Below the pieces are notes generated by a model. That model saw only the letters and a list, made by a program, of their open reading frames with translations. It was not told the DNA's origin and made no database searches. A DNA stretch of 64,000 nucleotides from Chrysoperla carnea (Eukaryota > Arthropoda > Insecta > Neuroptera > Chrysopidae), in the NCBI RefSeq assembly GCF_905475395.1, contig NC_058337.1, positions 86,546,368 through 86,610,367 of the forward strand. Direction: 5' to 3'. Position numbers and translations under genes: made by a program. Shown here piece by piece: positions 34,701 to 48,196 of this stretch. Positions within the stretch are counted from its first letter, which is position 1. Each line of letters begins with the position of its first letter.

Positions 34701-37700
34701 AAAACTAAAACTTAGCAGAATGTTGTTACAGGATATAAATCATTTTAAAAACACTTCTAAATACAAATTTTTTAATATTATGATTTTTCCCTAATGCTAG
34801 AGTTGCCCATAAAAGCTATGGAGCTATATAGCGGCCGTAATGAAGCGATTTTTATACAAATTATTTATATGGCATTTATTATTTTTCTGTCGCTTAATAT
34901 CGCCACCGCTTTCCTAGGTAACTTTCCTTTTCTAAGGCATTATTAACTCTCATATTATCTCATATTATTAGGTGGAGCCCGTAAGAAATGATAACTATAA
35001 AATATTTTATGTATTTCTTCAAATTATATGCAGATATTAATAGTTACGACATTATTTTCTATACTGTCAAATAGCCTATTGCCGTGGCAAATACAATTTC
35101 TAGTTAAAACTTAAGTATAAAAAAACATAATTTTACAATCCAACTATTAGTAAAATATTCGTTTTAAACTTAACAGAATTTGGAAGTGATGACATTAACA
35201 AATCGTTGCAGAAGTTTAGAAAGTGCTACAGTGAAAAAAATTAATATTTTATCACAATCACAAGCTGATAATGGATATCGACAAAACGATGATTTTTCGT
35301 CACGATTTAATGCATCATTCACTGGCAATAGTAATATCAGAAGACATATATCACTCAGTACAAAGTCTATTCAAACCCAAAACATAATGAAAGTATCACG
35401 TACGGATATGTTTACATGTAAGTATTATTTTTGAAATTACTATCAATGAGTCTTGTGACCACAAAGACCATAGATTTAATAAAAACCGAAAAATTTCCAT
35501 GTTTTTTAAAGTTTTTATAACTTGAATTATTATTATTCAAGTTATTATATCTAATTTTCCAATATTTATTTTTCATGAAATAGTATGAAATCGATTATCT
35601 AGTCTTTCTTCTAATATCTATCAACTAAACAAATTTTTGTATTCTTAAACGTATTAAAATTGTTATAAGTTCGACCCGTGAGGAATTCCGCAATGCGGCA
35701 CTCGTAGCTAAAAACAGGCTAGAGAAATAATATATAAGTGAAACAAAAATTTACTTTCTTTTGTTTATAGGCAATTTTATTGCAAATATGCAAAATTCCT
35801 AAGCGGTACATTTTTAGATCGTGGGTCTTATTTTTCGTCAGTAGTCAGTACGATAATAAAGCTTTGATAAAGGAATAAGGAAAATCTCACGTGGGCAGGA
35901 ATAAACAGACTAGAGAAATAATATAAAATATTAAAGATTTACGATTATTAATATTATTTGATTTCTATTTTACGTGTTTTTGGAATAATATAACCCAGTT
36001 AGATATATTGTGTCAAGAGATATTCCAATTAAAGGACTAAATATAATAATAGGGAATATTCATGTATTTTTTTTATATTTATAATTCATTGGTTACACCG
36101 CTATAACAAAGTAAAAAATATAAATACTGCTTAAAAATGCTGTATTTAAGTGTAAAAAAATATTTAAAATGCATTATAATTTTGAGATATTTAAACGCAG
36201 TTTTTTGGCGCTCTCTGTTGATGACGTATAAGTACGTGATCTGTCAATTGGTGACAGTTCAATGTATAATTTACACTTAAAAAAAATGAATTTACAACAC
36301 AGAATTTACACTCGTTATTATGAAGTTTTCTAATAAAAAGCCGTAGAATAGTATAATTTAATGAAATACCAAATAAAATGTAAGTAATTAATATCAAACA
36401 GTATGTCAACAAATTTGACAAGCCCGTACTTTGGTGTCTCGTCCGTATAAAAATTTGAATTTCCGTTTTAGAAATTTTTAAATGCCCTCATTGAATTTGT
36501 ACTTTTATTAATTAATTTTAAGTAATTAAAAAGATATTAATAACTAAAATAATGGTTTAGTTGAAATGTCCAGTCATGAAAGTTACGGAAGAAAAATATT
36601 TGAACCAAATTTAAATTTCATGAATATTCCCTATTAAAGGACTAAATATAATTATTATTATTCTCACTTATTTATAATATTCTTTCAGTTTATCCTCTAA
36701 GAAAAGAAATACCGGAAGATATTTTTAGATTACATCCAAACATAAGAATATTAAATGATAATAATAATGTAAATATTCAAAGCTCGAAGGAAGATCATGA
36801 AGTTGGTAAATAATTTGGATAATTTTATTATTTTAATAAATTTTTGTTCGGATCACCTATTTAAAACCAATTTTATTATATTTTTAGATGGTAAAAATTT
36901 AATGCCAGAATTTATTACAAAATTAGAACATAAAAAAAATTTTTCATTGGAATATATTTTTCCTGAAATAAATAATTTAATTAGTTTATCATTGGAAGAA
37001 TTAGAATCTAATAAAAATAATTTATACTTCAATAAAGTAAGTACCTTTTTCCATATAAGATGTTAAGAATTGACTTCATGTGTGCAATAGGGTATTATCG
37101 TTAGTCAAAAATAAATCTTGAAATTTGAAAAAAGTTAAAATTTATGTAAAAATATACTTAAATATTCTGATTTCGAGTCATAAAAGCACATTTTTCTTTT
37201 AAAATATTAAAATTAAAAATCGTAATTTTTAAACTTTATATCACGTGACCTAAAACGCGGGTAAGCCCTGCTGTGATGTCATAGCGGAATGAGTCATAGT
37301 TCATAGACCATCAATTAGTTCAGTGTAGACAGCTGGGTATAATATATACATAGATAAGTATTTATATTTATTATAATCAGATCTCTATGAATATATCTGT
37401 CTAACTTATTTGTGTTATTTCATATAATGATACCGATGTTACGTCATCAAATTGGATACCCGCGTTTTTGACAGTTTAAAAGAGTTTTAAAATTTAATTT
37501 AAGTTTTTGGCAAGAAAGCGTGTGCATTTTTCCCAAATAAATTTTGTTTGGCTTTTTATTAGCAAAATCAACATTTTGAGGTACTTTTTCAAAAATAGTA
37601 GAATACCCCATTGAGTGTAGCATTTGTATACTGAATAATAACTGCATTTGCATTGGTCAACTACATATTAAGATTGTGTGAATTTTCGTATATTTGTTTA

Positions 37701-40700
37701 ACATTTGCATTCGTAAGAAACGATGCGAATTTTAAGAACGAACTATTCTATTTTACCAACTAAAATAAATTTTTTTTTCAGCTTATACACGCGTGTCAAA
37801 CGTTATTGTTTAATATTACAAATTTACTAAAAACTGAAAAAAAGAATGTAAGACGAATATATATTTCATTAAATGATCGATATTATATTAAAAATGTACC
37901 AACAATTTCATCACTATTTAATTCAAGGTAAATTAAATAAACTTAAGATGTATTTTTACCAATATATGAAAGAACCTTTGACGATGAAATGTTTAAATCG
38001 AGGTATAACACTGCAAGGAGGTGAGCGACCGCTCTTAGGTTGATAAATGTATCCAAAAAGTACCTATTAAATGAATGTCAAGTTGATATTTTGTTCCCAA
38101 AAAATAAAGTAAGAAACGTTTGCTTACAATAATAGTCTTGATTCATTTCTTCATGTTCGGTTGGTCGTCTTTTTCAATACTAATTAAATAAAATTATTCT
38201 TTTTCCTGTAGATAAACGGATCAAGTGAATAACAGTGGCCCACTGTTTTCCGAGACTCAGGTCTAAATTAATTTTTTTATGTTATTTTCGATTTTCATAC
38301 TCTGTCCAGGCTCATTTTAACCGTTGAAATGAACCATTTTTCTCCCTAAATCGCAAAAAAACGCTTTGAACTCCCATTTCACCATTTTCAAGGGTCTCGA
38401 GTTTAATTTTTTTTGTTACTTACATCCCAAACTAACATTTCCACCAAGTCGATGCCTGTTAGTAATTTATTTGTCTCAAAAGAGTTTTAGAATTGTGCTA
38501 AAAAACCATCTTAATTCTATTTAATTAAATAGCATCAAATATTTAATTATTTTTTATTTTTTACAGACCTATAATTCAAAATGAATTTGGCATCATTGTT
38601 CGGCAATATTTAATGATAATAGCAATACTTGTAAAATATAGCAAATATTTAGCTAATTATATATTTGGGAAAACTTTACTTAATTTAAGCGATGATTTAG
38701 AATTAAATAAAGAAATTATATCATTCAAAAATAATTTTGATGATGAAAATTATTTATTTTTAAAAATTATCAAAGATATAGTTTTAACAATCAGAGATCA
38801 CGTAAGTTATTTTGTATCATGTATAAATAGTACAATCAAATATGTAACAGATTAAGGAAAATGCAATAAATCACTAAATTTTTTCTAAAACCTGGTGGAA
38901 TGTGTTTCTTGGATATCAAATATCATTCCTAAACTATGATTTAGTTACGCAAATGTTTCTATACGTTACAATAAACTGTTAATGAAATGGAATGGTCCAT
39001 GTAAAAGTTGACTTAAAAAATTAATAACTAGGCAACTTGTATTACGTATATGCTACATATATAAGATTGTGTTTTTCATGGCTGATATGTAATACAAATT
39101 GCCTATTTATTAATTTTTGAAGTCAACTTTTACATGGACCGTTCCATTTAATTAAAAATTTATTGTTTATGAACAAGTAGAAAAATTTGCACAACTAACT
39201 CATAATTTAGTAATGATATTTAACACATTCCATCAGATTCATATTCAATTTAATATGTTCCTTAATTAGGCTGGTGAATACTTAGCTTTAGGAAGTATAG
39301 AACTATTAAGAAGTTTAAATTTTGTAAAAAATAAAATTGTCATATCGATAATTTAAAACAGCGATGAGTTCTAGTTTGAATTAACTTTTAATTTTTAGGA
39401 TTTCTCAAATAATTGTTGCGGTCTATTAATTGGAATTATAGAATTATTAACAAATTGCGTTCACAAATCAAACTTTGACAACTTAAGGTAAGGAAATAAA
39501 AATGGAACACAAATTTCTGTGGTTTCTAATTTAATTTGTAGCTTTTTCTCTTATCAGTTGTAAAAAATCGTCTTTCCAATGACCTGTTGAGTGTAGGTCA
39601 ATAATAACAGGGCTTCTATCATAATTATGCCCCCTTCGAAACTAAGAACTTTCATTAGTGTCATTTTTTGATTGAATACTCCCTTGGCAAAATAGTGAAG
39701 GTGACATATAAAAATGAACACTCTGTATGATACTTTATATTTTATTGTTTCAGTAAAAATTTAATTTTCGATATAATAAAGAATGTTACTTTTTCTTGTC
39801 CACCGCCGGCAGTTTTATGTTCAATAACAAAATTATTGAATAGATATTCATTTAACAAGGATTTTTCAAGACAGCTGTGTTGTAATTCAAATAAAGATAA
39901 ATTTTCTAGTAATGAAAATAAAATTTATTTTGATGAAGGTAAGGAAAAAAACTGTAATTAAATTTAGTTTTCTTACTCAATTAATTTTTCAGACTCATGT
40001 CTTTTACAACATTATTCAGTTCAACTGGATGATTGTTTACACAAATCAGTGACAAATATTTGGATTACAATGGAACAACTTGAATACCTTACAGTATTTT
40101 TTCATAATCAATATTTAGCCAATAATTGGACGTCGTCAAAAGATGAGTTAGTATTTATATATTGATTATATAAAGCCTAATAGTTCTACTAAACTTAGTA
40201 TCGTATCTTGTCACCACATTTTTATTTGGAAAATATAAAAAAAAAGTAATTTAACTTACTTGCTTATCGATGATGAATTTAATGGCGGGGATGGGAGTCA
40301 TCAACATAAATTTTAACTAGGCACTTTCGATGATGCTGCCTTCTACAACAAGTTTATAGTTTACAGAGTCCCTCGATAATCTTGCTCGTTAAGGTGAGAA
40401 ATTTCCGAAAAAATCAAATATAAATGTCAGTTTATATCAATATTTTGAACGGTACAGCCTCTACAATTCGCGGATTCATAGCTGAAATTTAGAGCATTAG
40501 CCTGTTCGAAGTTCCAGCTGTATGTGTTTAATTTTTCTATTTGACTTAAATATTTAAGAAATGTGTTTGTCAAAGTAATTAAACGATATATATCAGCCAT
40601 CTAAAACGCAGTGGGTTGTAAGGAAAAATGATTTCCATGTATTATGAAATATAGGTAAAGTTATTACACAAAAATAGAACTTTTGTAAATAGAACTTTTT

Positions 40701-43428
40701 GTAGAAACCCCTTGGAATATTTAGAATATTATAATTTAAAAAAAATTGTATTTATTTTGTCACACACAATAAAAAAAATCGTCGAATGCGAATAAATGAA
40801 ACTACTTATTTACAGTGTGTCGCATTTAAGATGAAGACACCCTCATGCTTTCGTTATTTATAGGAATATCGATTTATCTACACAGGGTATTTCAACAATA
40901 TTCTCAGTTAATAGACCTTTTCATTTCAATTACGATTCATTATTGTTTCGGACAGACATTAAGTTGGATAAAGATATAAGATATTTGTCATTCATTTTAT
41001 CACATTAGTTTTTTATCACAAACTGTCCGAAGCAAAAGGTAATCACTTTTTAAAATAAAAAAGTCTATTGTTTATTTTCACTTGTTGTTTATTTTTTGTT
41101 TTAGATGCCAATGTACGTTAAATACTATGCAATGCTTTTTTAACTTATTAAATTGCTCTCTAGTCTACTACAAAAAATATAAGCTTTGTTTTCAAGGTGA
41201 GTCCATAGAAATTTATGATACATATTTTAAAATTTGGCAGTATATGATATTCCAAATACACTTGGAAACACTAAAACAAAATTGCCGTCTTATTTTTTAC
41301 AGTAATTAAATAATAACAATAATAAACGGATAATCAAACCTAATATTATAAAAGCAAATCAATTTTTGAGATATAATAATGCTACTTTTACTTCCATACA
41401 GATCTTTTAGTAGGTAATAATGCTTGCCACAAGACTAATGAAAATATATAATCCAATTAATCTGCGAAACGGATGACAAAATAGCTATCAAAAAACAAAA
41501 ATACGTTGTTATAGAATAAAACAAGCCAAGAATCACAGCGTTTTTTGAATTCATCGTGTTTAGCATGTGCTACTGTGTACGAAAATGCATGTTGTCAGTC
41601 GGTGATCGGATATTTTAACTTTTTATACCATGCATATATGTAATATGCAAGGTATATTAAGTTTAGTCCCAAGTTTGTAACGCTTAAAAATATTGATGTT
41701 ATGAACAAAATTTTGGTATAGGTGGTCATAAAATCACCTAAATAGGCCATTTCCGGTTGCCTGTCTGTCTGTCGTCTGTCCGTCTGTCATCACGATTACT
41801 CAAAAACGAAAAAATATATCAAGCTGAAATTTTTATAGCGTTCTAAGGACGTTATAAGTGAGGTCTAGTTCGTAAATGAGCAACATAGGTCAATTGGGTC
41901 TTGGTCGCGGGTCCGTAGGACCCATCTTGTAAACCGTTAAAGATAGAACAAAAGTTTAAATGTAAAAAATATTCCTTATAAATATTATATATATATATTT
42001 TTTATAAATTACCAACATGTTTTGAAAAATTCCATGGTTAAAATTTTCACAGTTCCTAATGTACAGATTTCTGTATATAGTTTTTCAAAAAATATGGAAG
42101 CAATCGAAGAGCTAATTTGAAAAAAAAAATCGATTCTGATATTTTAGCTAGGTACTGACTTTTAGTCAGGTACAAAGAACGTACTTCGATCCACAGCAAC
42201 AATTGGTCAAAAAAAAAAATCAAAAAAGCGTCAAATGCAAAATATCAATGCATTCCACATTAAAAAATAGTCGAACGCATGCGATTGCTATATCCCTCTC
42301 ATTATTTATTTGGCTCAGATTTGAGCTAACATCAAATAATGTTACTATATTTTATACGAAACGAAATATTATTCGTTTACAGCTCATATTTTTACAACTT
42401 GCTTGCCCAAATTTGCCTCACTTTTTGAAATTCAAAAATAAAAACATTTTTAATATTTTTCAGAACGAAGAAATCAAACCCATATACATAATATTTTTAA
42501 AATGGCTGTTAACATGTTACATATATTTTCATACAATAAGGATACTGAAATGTATAAATTATTTAAACTACATCGACAAAATGTTCATATTTTAAAAGAA
42601 TTAAGTAGTAATTTTGAATTTGAAACACGTAAGTAATTCTTAAAAGACCACGCAGCTTCCTTGTATAAAATGGCTTTCGGACAAATCTTTGCAAAAATAC
42701 ACTAGCACCAGGACTCGAACCTCTTGGATTCATGCCAAGTGCCTTATCTAATTTGGTATCATAAATTATTTAACCGAACCGGGCTTTAACGTTTAAAATT
42801 GTATGCAAGTTAGAAGCCTTTACATTTGTTTCTAATTTTTTTTTTAAATTTAATTAAATAATTTGACTTATTTGTATATTGTGAATAATATTAATGTGTT
42901 AGTAATCTGGGGGACTAGACTGTGACTTATAAAAAGTACACACAAAATTTGAAACAAATGTAAATTTGGTTTCTTAATAAAAATATGAGGTTTTTTATCA
43001 CTTATATGAGCAGTGTGAACCTGTATGTGTATACTATAAACACATGAAACATAGCGATAGTATAAGACGCTAAAATGTTACACATAATTGAGTCACTTAA
43101 GTATAACAGAAGTGACGAAGTTGGCTACGTCCTAGATCAGATTTCTAGAGGACCCGGGTTCGAGTTCCAACTTCTGTGTAATTTTTCGTTTCTTTCTATG
43201 TTTAGATTTTACTAAACGCACTTAATTGTCCCAAAGAATCGTGCAAGGTTTTTTTTATTAAATAAAATTGTAATTAATCAATAATTTTCTATTTTAGTAA
43301 ACATGTTAGAAGAAATGGAAGCGGATAATAATTATCAAATTAAGCTAAATAAAAGTGAAATATTTCACAAAGACGAAGCTACACAAATATCAAGTGAATT
43401 ATTTGATAATTTTTTTAGTTTTGTGTAA
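31770..43428 (+). CDS. ATRIP: ATR-interacting protein homologue (checkpoint adaptor; mus304 in Drosophila)
   Basis: Fourteen exons: 31770-31916, 31982-32356, 33801-33962, 35177-35417, 36689-36805, 36888-37036, 37782-37927, 38567-38801, 39399-39487, 39754-39938, 39993-40146, 41105-41196, 42464-42628, 43298-43428. They splice in phase to 795 aa; human ATRIP has 791. The acidic DDVWGEDFDEDIL at residues 35-47 matches the family's RPA-binding checkpoint-recruitment motif. A coiled coil follows (about 150-245, including LLKEIERLKDENKKLSEKF and EGEVTILRNQL), then a long helical C-terminal part as in the ATR-binding region. ATRIP brings ATR kinase to RPA-coated single-stranded DNA. AATAAA follows directly on the stop at 43429 and again at 43444. 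The introns carry at least four transposon insertions. The later exons diverge most and rest mainly on splice phase and length. Confidence 0.9.
32727..33352. repeat. Dispersed repeat plus foldback in ATRIP intron 2
   Basis: 32727-33040 carries a widespread insect repeat style (aaccgacttcaaacaaaaac ... gggtgaaccgattttgatga). 33054-33352 is a foldback with ~127-bp arms (33054-33180 and 33222-33352) sharing aaaaccgacttc/gaagccggtttt and a cgataatataat block around a ~40-bp loop. Confidence 0.75.
33996..34568 (-). mobile_element. MITE family B, copy 3 (573 bp), ATRIP intron 3
   Basis: Terminal inverted repeats aatagggaatattcatgaa and catgaatattccctatt. The interior matches the other copies in reverse orientation. 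It begins 34 bp after the donor of ATRIP exon 3. I see no obvious target duplication. Confidence 0.85.
36048..36635 (+). mobile_element. MITE family B, copy 4 (588 bp), ATRIP intron 4
   Basis: Full-length copy in the opposite orientation to copy 3. It is bordered by a long direct repeat: attaaaggactaaatataat at 36028-36047 and again at 36633-36652 (17 bp clear of the terminal ATT, 20 bp counting it). It ends about 50 bp before ATRIP exon 5. Confidence 0.9.
38852..39265. mobile_element. Foldback element in ATRIP intron 8, possible TTAA target
   Basis: Two ~200-bp arms are reverse complements around a short AT-rich loop near 39070. Matching blocks include catgtaaaagttgact and agtcaacttttacatg. 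TTAA lies at both outer edges, next to GGAAAA... and ...TGTTCC, consistent with a TTAA-targeting element. Noncoding. Confidence 0.75.
41620..41980 (-). repeat. Repeat A, copy 7 (partial), ATRIP intron 12
   Basis: Reverse copy from ttttataccatgcatatatg to gtaaaaaatattccttata; the acaagtg end is missing. The central block has decayed to ctgtctgtctgtcgtctgtc. Confidence 0.8.
42702..42764 (-). repeat. tRNA-derived sequence (pseudo-tRNA or SINE head)
   Basis: On the minus strand it reads tagataaggcacttggcatg ... gaggttcgagtcctggtgc, with a good B box. The acceptor and D arms do not close, so it is not a functional tRNA. It lies in ATRIP intron 13. Confidence 0.5.
43107..43176 (+). repeat. tRNA-like sequence with paired acceptor arm
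   Basis: cagaagt (43107-43113) and acttctg (43170-43176) can form a perfect 7-bp acceptor stem. gggttcgagttcc resembles a B box. The T stem is incomplete and no normal anticodon arm is seen, so a tRNA-derived pseudogene or SINE head is more likely than an active tRNA. Confidence 0.4.
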
Positions 43429-44212
43429 AATAAATATTTGTTTAATAAAAAAAATTTTATTTTAATTGGTGAACGTTCAAAGATGGAAGAGAGATAACTC
43501 ATAAAGTATGTTAGTTATTGATAGCACGTATCACACTAATATTATTAAGAGGGAAAATGTTTTTTTGTAATGGATAAACTCAAAAACTACTAGACTGATT
43601 TAAAACATTTTTCACCAATTTAAAAAAATAAAATTTATGAAATTGAGAACAAAAAGGGAATAAGTGAGGGTAAGGGAAAAATAAAGATTTTAATATCCTA
43701 AGAGCCAATCTACTTATGGGATTTCAGCTTTCAATCATATGGCTTACATCTTACGTTTTGACAGTTAGATACACATAAAAATAATGTAATATGTAAGCGA
43801 AAATCGTAATAATATTCGCTTCTGTCTTACCGAGAACTGAATTGATAACAATTTAAAGATCTATTCGGTTAAAAAAACTTTAAAACCCAGGTTATTTTAG
43901 AGAGGCCAAACTTTGAGAACTTTAAAGTTTGTTTTCGAGTACATTAGTACAATTTAATTGATTCGAATTTATAAGTTTGCTAAATAAAAGTTATTTTAAA
44001 GCAGAGCTAAAAAATCGAACCAATTAAATTAAACTATGTGCTTTAAAAATGTACTTTGTTTTTTTCAAGATTAATTTCTCTAAATATATATTATATTGTA
44101 TATTACGATATTAAGTCTAAGAGAAAATTTCATTTCAACGTAACTTTTGAAATACCGAGTCGATCGGCTACCGTGTTTTAGACTCAGACATTTAAGTTTC
44201 TAGCTATTATCT

Positions 44213-44337
44213 GAATGTCTAAACTTTTGTTCTATCTCTTACGGTTCACAAGATCCGTTTGAGTTATCGTGCTGATGGACGAACAAAAGAAAATTGGCTA
44301 ATTAGACTTTGATATATTTCATATATAGGGTATAAAA
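44213..44337 (+). repeat. Repeat A, copy 8 (degenerate fragment)
   Basis: Short, internally deleted remnant: aaacttttgttctatctctt, then gagttatcgtg, and finally an end resembling the usual terminus (tatagggtataaaaa). It lies between the convergent ATRIP and QNG1 3' ends. Confidence 0.6.
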
Positions 44338-44362
44338 ACACAAACATAGTAATACAAAATAA

Positions 44363-44368
44363 TTTATT
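44363..44368 (-). terminator. Polyadenylation signal of QNG1
   Basis: AATAAA on the minus strand, 24 bp beyond the stop codon of the QNG1 gene. Confidence 0.6.
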
Positions 44369-44392
44369 GAATGGTTCTAAAAATAATTAATA

Positions 44393-47300
44393 TTAATAAT
44401 ATATGCTAATAACTTGATGGAATGGAACTTCCTGTAATTTATGATTAATTTTCCTACGTAAATCCCACAAATATTGATCGAGTAGTATAGAATTAATAAC
44501 AATATCTGGTTTTTCTGTTTTAAGCCAATTTTTTAATTGCTCAATAGCTTCGATACTACATCCACGAATTTCTATTTCCAAATTACTACCCGGCATTAAT
44601 ATTTGCTTTTCATTTAAAGTGTTTAGAAGTTCTGGTGAATATTCGAGAACATTAAAATAATTCAAAATTTGTGGAACACGATAATCTGCAAACATTGTTA
44701 TTTGATCAATGTCATAGAAATTGACTAATTTTGATAAAAAATTATCTTCGCTACAATTCAAATAAAAACATGACCAAATATCAGCTACTAAAATTTGAGC
44801 GCGTTTATAGAATGATATTTGGTAGCCGTTAAACTGACTTTCATCCCGAAAACACTCGAAGTTTGTTACAATGATTTCCAGTAATTTCATAGCTGAACCA
44901 TTAGCCATTTCTAAACAAGTTTTAAAAGTTGAATTGAATTCTTGCATCAAAATTGTTCCTACTTCGTGTAAACAATTTGTTCGTTCTTTGAGAAGAGGAA
45001 CTGTTGCACAATTTTCATCTGGTCTTAAAATATAAGATAATTGTTCTTCAGTAATTTTGGAATAATAATTCGGATTCAAAATATCAATATTTTCCTGAAA
45101 AATAATACATTAAAATATACCATATATATATATTCCAAACAAATCAGAAAGTTTCTCATTATACCTCCATTGCCCGATTAATAGCAGCACATAGTGCAAA
45201 ATATCCAACATAACCATTAACAGTCCATTCTGATTTGCCATTTAGTTCATTTTTTGGTGTCCAAAAGCAAAAATTTAAAGTATCAATTACAAATATCCAA
45301 TCAATTGTCCATGGTTCATTTGGTTTAGGATGTAGCGATTCCTCACAAAAATTTGATTTTAATATATCATCATTTTTTAACATGGTCGATATAAGCTGTA
45401 AATTTTAAATACAAAATTATTAAAGTAATCAAAAGTTGATTGGATAGTATAATTATAAAACAGTCTGTGTTTTTTCTTTGTGTTTACAAGTAAGTACTCA
45501 AAATTCAAACTTATTCTATTGGGAAATCAATAATAACGCCAAGCATAGTTGTTATAAGCAGCATATATGCAAGTTATAAGCAGCATTAAATCTTAAAAAA
45601 AGCGGTTATAGTCTATGGATTGACCAGACCATTAAAAGAATATATATGTTTTAGTAGACAGTTCGTTCATACATTTGGAAAATATTGTTGTACATTACTG
45701 TGGTTTCTTAATATACATCTATTTATCCAACGCCTGCTGAAACCCAATTTAAGGTTTTTAACGTAGTTTTTTTTAAATCTCCAGTCGCATGGTAAAATAA
45801 TTTTTCCAAAGCTGTTTCGATTTTTTTGTGCGAGCTCTTAAACTTAAACTTTTTAGCTCTAAAATGGTGAAAATAGTCACTGAATTGATAAATGTAATTG
45901 GAATCGGAATTTTAAAATGTAACGAAGGAGCGCTTGAATAACAAGAAAAGTATGCATTCTACTATTTTAATCACTCTCCGGATGTTGATACAAAAATCGG
46001 AAAATGCTAGTTTTATTAATGAACGGTCTTTTATTTTCAGGCCACCGGCTTTGCAGAGTCCTTCCGTAAAGTGTAAAAAAATTTTTTTTGACGAAAAAAT
46101 TAATTTTAGACTATTACCCTCTGCTTAGAGAGAAAGAGGTGTTATGATTTTAATGTGTTTTTGTGTCTGTGACATTGTAGCTCCCAAACAGATAGACCGA
46201 TTTTGATTTAGTTTTTCTTGTTTGAAAGGTGATTTGATTGAGGGAGTTTTTAACTATGATTCAAGAAAATCTGTTCAGTTTGGAAAGATTCCTAGGGAAA
46301 AACTGAGTCTACAGTCCCTCCAAATTGAGATAAAGCGTTGAAAAATTTATATGTAAATTCGGATATTATCTAAGAATTGCCTATTGAAGTTACCAATTTT
46401 CAGGCCTCTACAGTTACCAATCTCCAGAATAACCTCTCACTTCAATAGCAGACAAACACTTCCATAAATGTTTCGTGTAAAATCAACAAAATTATTCCGG
46501 TATGTACATTTGCTCTTAACTTTCATCGTGAAAAAAATACTAAAAACTTTTTTAACATAAAAGGACTGGAAAGGGCCCGGGAGTTAGCGCTATCAAAAAA
46601 CACTTCCCGTAAGCATTCACTCTCTAACTAATACTTAATACTAATACAGATTTTCAACTCTAACTCAATTTGGTGTAGATGTAGAGGTGCATAGTCTTTA
46701 AAATCGAGAACAACATGATATTTCGGCAAATAACAATTTTCCATCAGACTGTCTTTTCGCTAAGTCTAATATTTACAGAGCAATTTATTTATTTGTTTGA
46801 AGTTATCTAAAATAAAAAATTCGAACAAAAAATAATCTGATCAAAAATTGTAATAAACTATAATTCCTACAGCATTGTTAGCTATAAAAATTTATGTTTT
46901 GTCCGTTAGATTAAAAAGGACTTTTCTTATCAGAATTCTGTAATAGATTCATTGTTTATGCTTCACCCGTTAATTTTAACCCTTTATATATATAAAAAAA
47001 AGCGGAAAATAAAATGGATATAATTCCGAAGTTTTAATTTTTATTTGAGCATATACGCAGTTTTAACTTTTAATTGATAAATTACAAAAAGATACACATA
47101 AAATATACAAAATTAGCATACATAAAACATTAATTACTTTAACTATATGCAAAATAAGCACAATTTGCATAGCACAACAATTCTGAGTGAGATCCACAGG
47201 CCGTATCACACCATAGTCAGTCACCAATTAATACATTTTTTACCGTTGGCATTAAGACGTCTATATATTGTCACATGGCCATTGTAAGATGTTAAACGCA

Positions 47301-47528
47301 CAACTAAATTTTAAATGACTTTATACATAAATTTTTAATTGTCACATAGACATTTTAAAATGATAAAATCAAAAGTAGAGTAAAAAAAATAGGTTTGTAT
47401 TTTCAAGGATATAAATATTGGTAATTACCTACCATTTTTCCCAATTGTTGAATTCCGTCTGGTGATATTTTAACATTTTTTGAATGTTTTGAAATGAATT
47501 GTCCTGTTTCCTTTGGATATAAAACCAT
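44393..47528 (-). CDS. QNG1: Queuosine 5'-phosphate N-glycosylase/hydrolase (queuosine salvage protein, C9orf64 family)
   Basis: Three exons on the minus strand: 47433-47528, 45165-45395, 44393-45094. All junctions are in phase 0. The product is 342 aa, against 341 in human QNG1. It splits queuosine 5'-monophosphate into queuine and ribose 5-phosphate, so animals can reuse the microbe-made base in the wobble position of four tRNAs. Family hallmarks are visible: MVLYPKETGQFISKHSKNV, IDTLNFCFW, YFALCAAINRAME, SFYKRAQILVAD, TMFADYRVPQ, EIEIRGCSI, INSILLDQYLWDLRRK and the C-terminal VPFHQVISIYY. I chose the ATG at 47528 because family members begin there; an in-frame ATG at 47600 would add 24 residues of no family character. 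Intron 1 is about 2 kb. Convergent with ATRIP, stops about 1 kb apart. Confidence 0.95.
46130..46300 (+). repeat. Dispersed-repeat remnant in QNG1 intron 1
   Basis: Contains tgtagctcccaaacagatag and accgattttgatttagttt, wording of a kind that recurs in insect interspersed repeats. The rest of the intron shows nothing recognisable. Confidence 0.4.
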
Positions 47529-48196
47529 TTTATAATAATATTTTTGTTGAAATTTGTTTAATGGCTCACAAAATGAGAGAATGCACGTGTTTTCTTGCAC
47601 CTATTATGCTATAATAATTGCATAATATAATAGATCAAAATAGCATGCGCATATATTGTTTATACCATTTCTTACCTACAGCTTCAAACTACAGGTGTAG
47701 AGATAAGATTATTTTACCAAATGGTAATTTGAAAGTACCAATTAATTTTGGAGGTCAAATTTTTGTGATACTAATTACATACGATAATTAAATTTAAAAA
47801 AATTATTCAATTGTTGTTAGACCTGCAATACAAAGTGGCATATAATTGTTGTCTTGAGTATTATTATTATAGTTGCGTTCCGAACAAAATTTAGCGTCGC
47901 GTGCGGGAATATTTACTTTTATGCTCTATATCTTTTTATTATGTTATTAATGAATATTATTTTTCCCTCCATGGTTATATTATTTATGTAGTAATATTGC
48001 CTATATTTAATTCTCAAATCATTCAAAATAACAAGGCGTATTCTCTTTTGTGCGGTCGTCCAAATATGTATATTTTTTTCTATAGTTAGTAAGAGATAGA
48101 TAATGTATGAGCCCTCAAAACACGCATTGTTATTTTGATCAAAGTTCAATCACATTGATCAAAATTGCATTGCATTAAATTAAAGATGACATCGGT

